Assembly: GCA_964007475.1 (NCBI GenBank)
Contig: OZ023274.1
Span: 77,883,303 to 77,947,302 of the forward strand
Direction of reading: 5' to 3'
Source of the DNA: Hybos culiciformis
Taxonomy: Eukaryota; Arthropoda; Insecta; Diptera; Hybotidae
DNA: 64,000 bases
Part shown: positions 1 through 12,100 of the stretch, in pieces
How the letters are laid out: each line of letters opens with the position of its first letter
How positions within the stretch are numbered: the first letter of the stretch is position 1
Notes under the pieces: model-generated
The model's input: only the letters and a program-made list of their open reading frames with translations
What the model was told of the DNA's origin: nothing
Databases searched by the model: none
Translations under genes and position numbers: made by a program

Positions 1-73
1 CAAAATAAACAACAATTTTTTTTTCTAATTACAACAAAATAAACAACACAATTATAAACAAATGATTTCCACA

Positions 74-219
74 TGTACGGCGTAAAATACTGGGAAAGTT
101 AAAATATTTCAACTTTTACGCGCGTAAGCTACGTTTTACGTCGTTGAGTATAGCCGGTCTCATACATTTTCATACAATTTGATTTTTTACGTGCGTACAC
201 GCGCGTGAATTACGTCGAC
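74..219. repeat. CpG-rich patch with reiterated ACGCGCGTAA-like words
   Basis: Within otherwise A/T DNA this patch holds GGCGTAAAATAC (near 79), TTTTACGCGCGTAA (113-126), TTTTACGTCG (134-143) and TTTTTACGTGCG...ACGCGCGTGAATTACGTCG (185-218). The words occur in both orientations. It is likely a degenerate transposon remnant; the superfamily is unknown. Confidence 0.35.
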
Positions 220-2220
220 TCTATCTCTAGCATTACATAAGAAAAATATTGTTTTATTGTAAATGAAAATTTAAGGAGAACAAGAGATCTTTTACACTAC
301 CTAAAATATACATACTATAGACATTGGAAATTTCTAAATTTTTGGGAACAAACTTTTCAATACATAATTAATTATTTTAACAATATCGTTAATATTTCTA
401 GTTTTCCACACAGCTCTAATATAAATATTTCTAGTTTTCCACACTTAAATTAATTTTTTTTTTAAATTTATGGAAATTGGAAGAAAGTTGAGAAACTCAA
501 TTCATATTAATGCGAAAAGAAAGAAATTAGATATGCTAATTTGATTAATCAATAAAATTTGTGTAGAGATATATAATTTAGGTATATGGTTTTTAAGTCT
601 TATGAAAACTTGCTTCTTTGGACTCTTTGCAACTCAGGCAAGGGCAGTTCGACATTATGGTTATTCTAACAAAAAAAAATTAGTTCTTTCTTTAAAATAT
701 AATAATAATATTTTGTATATAATTCGTTTTTATGATTGTGATTTAACAATATAAAGATAATCCTAGTAGTAATAAGATATTTATTAAATTTTAACAAATA
801 TTCTTTTTAAGAATCAAAAATATTTTAATATATTAATTCATATATATATATACATATATTTATTTTATTTTTTTCACAGTTGTATTTCAATTATTTTTAA
901 TCAGTTATTTACATATTTACATTTAAAATAGTTTGTAAGTAAACGACTGCAACACAGATAAACAAATAATATGCTTGAAATTTTTAATTTATTGATAATT
1001 CAGAAGTTTTTTTTTATTACGAATTAATTTGCAATAAGTATTTTTCGTTATAAGTCTTTCATTAAATGAGTGCTGTTATTTAAATTATTTGATATCTGAA
1101 CTATATTAGTATATTATACGAATACACAGGGAGGCAAGAGCCTCGGGAAGTATTGTGATTAACTTAATAATACACAAAATCTACATTTATATAATATAAA
1201 TTTTACTTTGATCAATATTTTTAATGAAGATTTTTATGAAACATTGCCTACACTTAATATGCAATTTAAAATATATTTTATGTCAATTTAAACTCAAAAA
1301 AGACAATGTCGCAGCGAATAAATAAAAAATTATATAGCACCAGGCAAATTTATTATTTATAAGTCCAAATACATGTTGCTTAATTAATCCGTGAAAATTA
1401 AAAACTTGGTCTCAAAAAATTTTGTATATTACTTTTAAGTTAATCTGAAATAAATTGAAGGATCGTCTGAATAGTCAGTCACATTTATTTCATTACATAC
1501 GTATATTATGTATTGGTCGTTTTCATCAACCTACAATAACAACTGTATTTCAAAAGAACAAAATATTATTTCTTTATTGAGGTTAAGAATCATTTTTACA
1601 CCTCAATAATTTTAGCTTTGTAATTTTTTAATGTTATTTATGCAATAAAAAAAAACAAGATTTTGAAAAAAATTTTTGATAACGACAAAGAAAGATGTGT
1701 AATATGTTTCATAAATTCAAGTATTTATTTCTTTTGGGACTTGAAGCGAATTATCGAAGTACTATATTTATTAATATCTCATATCAGAATTACGTAAAAA
1801 ATCCATAGTTTGAGAATTTTTTTTTATTATAAAATTGGTTAAAAAGTATTTGTATACCTATATATAAAATTAATTGAAAAAAAAAATCAATTAATTATTA
1901 AAAAAATTATGTAAATATCAGATATCTGTTTGTTCGGCAATTAAAAACAAGCCCAATAATTAATGAAAATCATAATAAAAAAAATTATATTTGTTTATCT
2001 TTGAATCATGAAATATTAATTTTACGTAATTAATAAATATTTTAATAGATTTTTTTTTTTGTACAAAAAAAAGAATATATTTAAAAAATTATTATAATTA
2101 TATATAATATATTCATTTATAATATATACTTATTTATTTATGAATTTTTTTTGTATTCATAATAATAATAATTTTTTTTTTTGTTTAAATTTGGAATTTG
2201 AACACGTTCATTACAACACC

Positions 2221-2310
2221 TAATTAATTAATTAATTTATTTATTTTTATTAAATTATTATTATTTATATATTATATATTTTTAATTTATTAATTAATTA
2301 ATTAATTTAT
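2221..2310. repeat. TTAA/ATTA simple-sequence stretch
   Basis: Two blocks of tandem TTAA (about 2221-2238 and 2288-2308) are separated by A/T-only sequence. Ordinary low-complexity DNA. Confidence 0.7.
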
Positions 2311-2989
2311 TTTTAAATATACATCTAAAATTTATTTTAGAAATTAAAGTTAAGTTTTTTTTTTTTTTTTGATTATTTCTATATGTAATTTTTTTTTTAT
2401 ATAAATTATAAATTAATTTATTTATTAACATGAAAAAAAATAATAAAAAATTCAGATAATCCTAAGTTAAAAAAAGAGGCCTGAAATGGAAGAAAAAAGT
2501 TGTATAAGCAAAAAGTTAGTTTTTCATAACAATAATTGTATAAATGGTCGCCGTAAATGTGAATGATTATCGCGTAAAAAATTTTAATTGAGATTTAAGT
2601 AAAATTTTAATTAATTTAATAATTTTATCTCATATTCTTATTATTATATAAGTTAATAATATTCACACATGTTAAAAAAAAAATCATTCACAACTACAAC
2701 GACGACATTGTGTGTTTTCAATGACTGAAATAATCTATAATGTGGATTGGCAATATAGAGAAAATCATTGTGTCAGAAATTTTAAATATTAAAAATTTAT
2801 TATTTTCCATTTCTTAAAATTTTAATTAAACATTTGGGAAAATTTGAAAAGCAAAAAAAAAAAATTAAATTATTTATGTAAAAGAAAAAATGTTCTTGAA
2901 ATATTAACTAGAATTTAAAAAAGATTAAATATACAAAAATTATTTACTAAATTCTTTAATTTCAAATGTAATAAATACAAAGATTATAT

Positions 2990-2995
2990 TTTATT
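2990..2995 (-). promoter_or_regulatory. candidate polyadenylation signal AATAAA
   Basis: AATAAA occurs 6 nt after the stop on the coding strand. It is unusually close and AATAAA is common by chance in this composition, so the true 3' end may be further downstream within 1-2990. Confidence 0.2.
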
Positions 2996-3001
2996 CCCTA
3001 T

Positions 3002-3117
3002 TTACCTAAAAGCTAATGTATTTATTAAAATACATGGAACCAGTAAATTATAAAATATCGTTGCGATTCTATCTGCTGACGATGTTTTTCTTCTCGATAT
3101 TGCTGCCGTATTGTCTC
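3002..3117 (-). CDS. dpr12: dpr terminal coding exon: basic stalk and hydrophobic C-terminus
   Basis: The acceptor TTTAAAG|GA completes Gly269. 37 codons and TAA follow (TAA at 3004-3002). The peptide starts DNTAAISRRKTSSADRIATI and ends FYNLLVPCILINTLAFR. A small Ser/Ala-rich basic stalk is followed by about 15 apolar residues with a single terminal Arg. That layout fits a GPI-attachment signal with a candidate omega site in the SSAD region, and it is too short for an ordinary transmembrane helix plus cytoplasmic tail. The exon is too short to stand out as an open frame and was found by phase and by its match to the Dpr12 tail I remember. Confidence 0.88.
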
Positions 3118-6100
3118 CTTTAAAGAAAAAGAAAAAACAAATTAAAAATAATTAAAGAATATAAATTAAAGTATGTATATTAATATAATATGTTGGTTGA
3201 ATATATAGAATCTCTTGAATTATATGCATTTTCCTGTCGAAAACAACAAAGCTTAAGACTAACAAACATATATTTACGAAAATATTTGTTTTATATCAAA
3301 TTTTTTCATACTTAAACACTTCTTTGCAAATAAAACTTTTCAAAGAATTTTACTATGAAAACATTTTACATTTCGAAAATATGTACCTTCAAATCTGTCA
3401 ATTAGAATCTTTTTGCATTTAGGTATTAATAAGTTTAATTGCTTGCCTCATAAATATAAGCTTTATTTCAAACTGCAGTCAAAAGTTCTTTTATCATCAA
3501 AGTGCAATTTCAGAATCATTATAGTTCTGGATTTGATTTAATAAAATGTCAGGCGAAAAATATTTCCATTTGAAACTCCAATTTATTGGAATAAAACCAA
3601 AATAAATCATAAACTTTTGTATAGAGAAATAAATGTATTTAAAAAAAATGTTTCCAACATAAGCTTTTAAAATAACCTTGTGTAATAATATTCATGCAAA
3701 AAGATATGACACAAAAATAGAAGATTAAAGTATATTTTCGAAAAACAATTTTTTATAAATATAAATTTTGCGAAAATATTTTATAAAACTCTGTAAAATA
3801 GATAATTTATCTCTTGGATAGCATATAATTAAAAAAAAAATTCGTTTTTAGGTATTTGTACAGCTGAAGATAATTCTATTTAAAATGAAAAAAAAATTCA
3901 AATCTTTATATCAATATTCTAATTCATTATTTGAGCTTGTTTTCAAAATCCAAAAAAAAAAAAATAAAGAATTTTGGTTCCCAATAGTAAAATTATAAAG
4001 ACTTGCCGTAAATAGATAAAGCTTTGTTATTAAAGGTAATAGACCATTTATGAACTAATGTTATGTATAATAATAAGTATAAGTATAATAATTAAATTAT
4101 ACATATGATCTTCATAATGAAGTACACATTATAATTTTTAAATCAATTATAAAATTTTCTTTTCAAAATTCTTGGAACATAAAATTTAACTCAGTCTAAT
4201 TTAATTCAAAAATAATTTCTGGTCCTGTTTTAATAGAATAAAAAATTTTTTTTTTTATAATATATTTTTTTTTTACACAATTATCCTTATGCAGACTACA
4301 GACTTGAGAAAAAAAAATTCAGTTTTTTTTCACCAGATTTAAATTCTTGTAAGGACATAATGGAAAGTATTAGGATTTTTTTTAATGTTTTTTTTTTACC
4401 ATATATAGTTAAAAAAAAGGATTCTGAAAACAGAATTTAGCATATTTTTTAGTTCATTCTCTATGTGCTTTTGGCTACACTCCAAATTTAAAACAATGAC
4501 ATTAAGAACTAAAAGATTTCAGCTCTTTTTGGTCGAAAAATTAAAGTGAAATCTTATATTGACTTAGGTTAAGCAATCAATAATTCAATATGATACTTTA
4601 GGTTACCAGTTAACTAACTGCACTCATTTATTAAATTGACGTTTCAAGAGCTTTATATAAATCAACTCATTGTCAACTAAGAAACTTTCATTGTCTGTCT
4701 TTACAATATATAGATAATATTTATTTCTTGACTAATTCCCTGCCCAACAACATTGTGGATTAGGAAATTTTTATCCTAAGGGAAAATAATATTTAAAATA
4801 TCAATCCTCTCTCCATCCATTTATGTTATTCGATGGAAAATTTTATTTTTGGAAAATTTATTTTCACTTTAATCTCCTTTGACATGAAACATGTTTTTCT
4901 AAATGAAAATTGCAATTTTTTACTTGAAAAAATTTTATGCTCTACCACAAAACCATAAAATTCACTATTTAATTACATAAAAGAATTTTTTATCAAACCA
5001 TTAAGAACGTTTTTTTGTAATTAAATTAGATTAAATTTTCCAGATAAACTATGGAAGAAAATCATCGTTTAAAAACTAAAAAAAAAAAACGAAAAACTAA
5101 AAACGGAAATAGATTTCAATTTTAATTTTATTTTCTGGGGTAAATCAATGCCAAATACAATTCTTGGCAAATAGGTAAGTAAAAGGTGCATTATTTTCCA
5201 TTTTATTATACAAAAATATATAGATAAAATTTTACAATATTGTAGTTATATTATAGTTTAAGGTAAATCAATTATGTATAATTTTTTTTTTTTTAATAAT
5301 ATAAAATAGTTTGCATTTTAATAATATTAATAAGATGGAAACATGATGTGAACCTCAATATTGCTAAGCACTGTTGTTATCATATATAAATAGTTTTGCA
5401 AACATGAAATGAAATTTTCTAAATTAATTTTCTAACTTAATAAAAATTAGGAAAATTTAACCTTTTTATGTCATGGAAAACAACAACCTTTTTAATGTTT
5501 TTAATTTTACTAATTCTTTATTATAACATTGAAAATATGAACTGGCGCAAATGTCATCACTCTTCTACTACTTTTAAAATATTTAATGTAATGTCATGTT
5601 AAATTGGGCCACAAAAATGAAATTTCGCTCAATTTCGAAATTCAGTTCATTAAAGAATAATAAATGTGTCTGGTCTGGAATAATATATGTAATTGGAAAA
5701 ATTGAAGCCTTGAAAAGACTTATTTAGAAAAGTTTTATGATAATCCTCATATACAGAAAATAAGATACACAGATTTATTTTTTATTCCAAAATAATTCAA
5801 AGAACCAATTTGTATGTTATTTTAATCTTGAAGAAAAAAAAAGTTAAGTTAAAAAAAATAATTTTTTCGAACCATTTTTTCTTTCTTATTCCTCAACACC
5901 GTTTTCAAAATCCCTCACGTACTTAAAAAGTGGCTATTTAAGATTCATTTTATGTAACATTTTGTTTTTTTTATCTTTGTTTTTTTTTTTTTTTTCCAAC
6001 AAAAGCCATAATCATTATCAGGTCATCAAGAAACCATAAAAAAAAAAGTACAAGAAAAGAAAATCGAATGAACAGAAATTAAAAAAAATAAAATAAAATA

Positions 6101-9100
6101 AAAGCACTTTAGTTTTTCTTTTTTTATTTTTATTTTTTTCCACAGTTACTTTTATTTAAAAAAAAAAAAAAGAAAAAATTATTTCCTTAACATAAAATCC
6201 TGTATATGTGTACAGTATACCTAGTGTAGCTGAAGTAACTACATTAAGAAAATTATTTAGAAAGTGTTGCGGAATAAAAAACAAAAAAAAAAAAAACAAA
6301 GAAATAATAAAAATAAAAATTAAAATGAAATGATAAGAGGAATCCTAGGCGATGATGATGAGCTCAATACGTAAAAAAAAAGGCGAAAAACATATTAACC
6401 TGTTTTTCTTTTCTAATAGAAATACATACGAACATAAGAAATGAACAGAAAATCTTATGTTTTTTTTTTGTTTTTGGAATTCAACATGAAATCGAATAGA
6501 GAGAAGAAGAATAAAAAAAATATATAAAACCCAAAGTAAAACTTTTTCATTAAAATTTTATTTCATATACTTTGGTATAAAACAAATAATTTTTTTTTAA
6601 AGGTATATGATGTTTTTATAATATATAAATATAGGAATATATATAATATTGGTTAAATGAAAAAGTTTTTATATATATATTTTTTTTTTCAATCAAAGTA
6701 AATGCATTACAAAAGCTCTGCTGTGTAATGCTTGTATGTTTTACCATAAAATTTCTTTATTTTATTTTTCATTTTTTTTTTTTTTGGCAGAGTTTTCAAC
6801 TAATTGAAGGAATTCTCTTTTTTACTCAGCATAATATTATTTATTAAGTTAACAAAAATCGATTATTGAAAAATTATAGAAGTTATCAAATGCGCCATTA
6901 AATTCAAAGTATAAAGTCGAGAAAAAAATAATTAAGAAGACAGAGGAATTTTAGATATTATTAAGATATTCGTAGTATATTTAAAATATCTATTTACTTG
7001 GAAGGATAAATTTATACAAGGTGTAAAATAATAATTTTTTACAATATTAGAAATATATAAAAATAAAAATATTTCTTTATCTTTATATAATATACATTAT
7101 ATAAATAAAATCAAATAAAATAAATAAATATAATAGTGAGAGCGTGTTTTTTAATTTTGCTTTAGTATATATTACATAAATTTGTAAACGTTTTACTTCA
7201 TATTTCGTAAAGGTTTCTTTGTACTCGAAGACGAAAAAATAGTATGTTTTGTCATTAATCATACAAAATTATGCAAATCAAGTGGAAGAACCGTCTCTAT
7301 GCCCAATTAAATAAAAAATACTTAGTAGAATTTATAGAAAGTTTAATAATATTGATGGATGACATGTCCTTTGAAAAAAACCAACAAAAAATGTTTATAA
7401 ATTTTAAGATAATGAGATTTGGTTTTATTTAAATATCTTTGTTATTGAAGCACAATGTTAAATTTAAAATATAATACCGTGTTATTTGGAGGTTTTCGCA
7501 AGCTTATAAACTTGCCTACTCGCCTTTCTACTACTTTTGTAAATATGATCTTTAAGGGTAAACTTATTTAATAAATTTCAAAAGGACAAAATATATCTGC
7601 AAAGAATAAAACAAATAATCGCTATCAATATCTAGAAGACCATTATTAATAAATAGCTTTATAAAGATGTTTCATAACGACGTTGTTCTCTTTAAAAAAA
7701 AAAATTATTATCCTAACTATATTTTTATTTCAACCAGCGCCAAACTATAAAAACTCAACTATATAATTTCTATATTATAAATTTATATATATGTTCGTAC
7801 ATAAATATGTGATGTACATAAAATGATAATATGAATGACAAGGTTGTATAATAATTTTCTTTTAACTACGTTCACTTGTACTAACAATAATGTTAAAAAA
7901 TAATAACAAGAGTTACAAAGAAAAAAGGTATATTTTCATTTAATATTGAAAAGGAAATTACACTTGAACGATGAGGATGTTAAAATTTCTCTATTATTCT
8001 TGTTTTTTTTCATAGTTCGAGTAGCTATATATAGAGTTAACTTGCAGTGTATTGCACATTTTTTATCTAAGATACTTATTATTACATTCTAGTTATATAT
8101 CACTATTATTTTCTAGTTTTAATGATTTTTTTTTTGCGGTTAAATAACTTTTAAAAAGTTTAGTATATAATTGCACACCTTGAAATTTCTCATAGAACAA
8201 TATCAATTAAATTTTATAAAAGTTAAACATTTAATACAATTTAACACAATTTATTTCTATTTTTTTTTTATTCATTTTAATTACCTTTAGATACAAATAC
8301 ATATATACTAGCTGGTTCTGTATTACTAGCTGAACATGTATAATTGCCAGAATCAGCAATTTGTGGTTCTCTAATTATCAGTCGACTTTGTGTACGTGGA
8401 CCAGGTGTAGTTTCAATTGAAATATCTCTTCTAGAATCATAATAATTAATTAAACGATCATTTTTCTGCCAATAAACATATTGAGGTGGGGTTGGACTCT
8501 AGAAAAAATAAAAAAATTTAAATTTTTTTTTAGAAGTTGTAAAATGTACAAAGTATATATATAATTCTATATAGGTATGCGTATACACATTAACTCAACA
8601 ATAATTAGTTTTTTTTTGTTGTTAAAGTGATTTCAATAACTTTTACTGCGATTACAAATTATCCGTAGAGGGTAGAGAGTTAAAAATTTAAACACACTAA
8701 GTATATGAGATTTTCAAGAAAAATAATTTGTCACATTAAAAATAATATTTAATTCGAAAAATTTATTAATTTGAAATTTTGAATCCTACATACTAATTCT
8801 ATCAAAGTCGAGAAATTTTTCAACTATAATCAAAGTATGTTAACTAGGGTTTCCATACTCGGTTATCGAGTACTCGGTTGCTCGGTTATTTTCCTGTTTT
8901 TTACATTACTCGAAAATCGGGGTTTCGGCTTTAATACTCGGTTATTATTTAAACAATTTTGCAGAGGCAAAATAAATATCAAATGAACTCAAATTGAAAA
9001 AAATTGTGTAAGTACTAGGCTTTGAAAAAAATTTAGTTTTGGTTTTTTGTTTTAAAAATTGCAGTCCAAATTCAAAACTAGTGAAAGCAAGTAAGTAAGC

Positions 9101-12100
9101 TTTTCAAAAAAATTGTTTTGGTTCTTCTTTTAAATTTGAAAATAAGTTTATTAGACAAACTGGAAGCTTCGAATGGTTAGATGTACTAATTTTTTTAAAA
9201 TGTTTTAATTAATGTTATAATTTTAATTAAAAATTAAAAATATAACATAAATTACATAACATAAAATTTTTTTTTTAAATACTCGGTTAATCGAGTACTC
9301 GGTTAATTTTCCTTAAAGATACTCGAAAACTCGGTTAATTGATTTTGCCGAGTAATTGGAAACCCTAATCTTAACTCTAAATTGGTTTGTGAAAGATTCT
9401 TTTAAGATAGTGTTGTTTCTTATTTCTCATATTGCATTTGCGAACGCTTGGAAATTGATCAGAAAAATCCCAAAAAAAAAAATTTATTTATTTTTACATT
9501 AATTTTTGGGAAAATTATTTATTTAAAAGAAATACATTTAAATAAAAATTGTTTTCCGTTAATAATAATTAAACAAAATTATGGTTTTCGCTTGGGGTTT
9601 TCTGATCAACAAAATTATTCGTAATATTATGTATGTATGAAATTAAATTTACAAAATCAAACATACTACATTGTTTGTATTTTGATGGTAATGTTGTAAT
9701 GTTATTGCTTATTTAGGTTAATTTTGTTTGATTTTAGTGTTAATGTTTGTTCAATTTTAACATCATTATAATGATATTTTTTTTTTTTACATTAATAAAT
9801 TTAGATATCACGGAAAGTCGAATAGTGTATTTTTCTTCCTTTTTCATTTTTAATTTACTTTACTGAAGCCGTAGTTTTGATATAATTTATTAAAGTAGAG
9901 ATTTCTGAATTAACGAAATTGGCAAGTGTTAGATAAATTTTAAATAAAATATGTATTTATTAAATATATAGGAATAATAAAAATGGTACCTTTTCGATAA
10001 TACACACTAAATTGATAGTTGATCCCATATCAACATGTAATTCACCAGAACCTAATATAAAAGCTTCTGGCACAACAACTTGTAAATTAACAAAATGTGA
10101 TATAACTCCAGTTGGTGTTGACACCTATAAGAAAAAAAAACAATTTTATCATTTTTGAAAGCATTATACAAAGTAACAATCTTTGAAAAAATCCTTTGAA
10201 AAAATAAAATAAAAATTATTCTCAACTTATTATAATGAGTAATGAAAAAATGGAAATTTTCACTTCAGTTTATCAATTAATTTGGAAAATTTTGCAAATT
10301 TTTATTTAGCCAACATTTTTAACAAGAAAAAGAATATTGTTTTTGTTTAAAGTTAGTCAAGTTAACTTAGGCTGCAAACTCGAGGCTTTTAATGCCTCAA
10401 TAGATTTTTCGACCAAAGAAACGAAGTATTTTTTCTTGGAATTGTGTAACATCCTTGTAGAAACATTTATATTCCCATTAATATTGGTTATTGGTAGGTA
10501 CTCAATTAAAGCTGAGTTCGGAGTGCCCATCAGTTTTTTCATCCCAGTGGAAAAGTGTACGAAAAGAAGCCTAAAAAAAGAAACAAATTAATAATTTTTG
10601 AGCGGACAGACTTAAATCAGACGTTTTGATTGGTTCAGTATTATTATAAATTTAAATCTTTACTATATCTTAAAAAAAAAATAAAATTTTCCAGATCAAA
10701 ATTTTACCTGGTGAAGAAAGAAAAAATAAAAAAATTTCAATCAAAAACTAATTAATCTTTTTTGTACAAATCAAAAGCTTCTTATTTTAAACTTGAGGTA
10801 AATAAAAAATAAATTTCAAAGAATATTGAATTTTCCCAAAGGATTTGTCTTCATACAATATAGATGTAGTATAGACTGTCTTATCTGCACGTAACTGCTC
10901 TTCATATACATATATAATTTTTTTTGTGAATTAAATGACAATGTCTGCTTTAGTGCAGATAAAAGAAAAAACTCATGAAAAATGTATTTATTTTAATTCC
11001 GTTAACATTATTCGTTATTTTTTATTTTTTATCAAGAATAACTTAAAGATAATATGCGGAGAACTTTTGATATTAAGTATTATAAAATTTAAAATTTTTT
11101 AATTTAAATGCGTCCTACTTATGTACGTGTGAGCAGAAAAAAATATAAAAAAATGTGTTTGACATTATTAAAGTTTGTTTGAAAAATTTAAAGTAAAAAA
11201 TTTTACTAAGGAGTTGAATATTTTCAGATGAAATATATTTATTTTTACGCAATTAAATTTCGACCACCTAGGGTAAAAGAATTTAAAACAAGATGTAGTG
11301 GAGCATGGAGAAACAAACTGTCTTTAATTTCCAATGCATAAAATATTTCCATTAAATAAACTTTATATCTACTTAAAGTTAATTACATACTTAATTATTA
11401 GTTCTTTTACGGTTTTTTAAACTTTGTTGAGTTTATTAAGGCTTTCTAAAATATACTAAATACCATAACCTCTAATGTTACCAACTTAATTAAATGAATT
11501 GATTAATTATTAATAAAGGTTAAATCAATTTTATTTTAATTACAAAAATCAATTCATAAAATTGATGGAAATTATTAAAAAAACAACGTAATTTTTCCTT
11601 AAAAAAAAAATGCTTGCTTCAGAGCACCTGTTTTATAATTAATGAACTAATAACAAGTTTAAAAAAAAAAAACAAGTTCTACAGATTTTTTTCAACAAAA
11701 TATGCAAAAACAGAAACTATAGCCTACAATAAGAAAATCATTAAAATTTTCTTAAACAAAAAAATAAGTCAGTTCTGTGAAAATTAGATTTCTCATTTAC
11801 ACGAACTCTTTATGTGTATGTACCTGTGCAAATAAATAAAATAATTACAAACACTTTATATTTGCAAATAAAAACAGACTTATATTTAAAACACAAGAAG
11901 AGAATAATCATCATTGTTTAATATCGTAAAACATATACAAAACATGTTTTAATTTCAGTCATACCATTTAATTTTGAGAATATTATTTTACATTATTTTA
12001 TTTGCTTAATAATTTTGAAAATTAAATACATTTTGAAAATGTTGACATTTTACTTCTACAATTTAGGTATTTACAATGATGTTTTGGTATTACCGTTTTT

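Larger units (their letters stand above)
1..3001 (-). other. 3' flank / 3' UTR of the dpr gene, no gene recognised
   Basis: Extremely A/T-rich DNA with poly-A/T tracts and TTAA repeats. I see no further coding exon on either strand. The only compositional oddity is the CpG-rich patch at 74-219. Confidence 0.5.
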
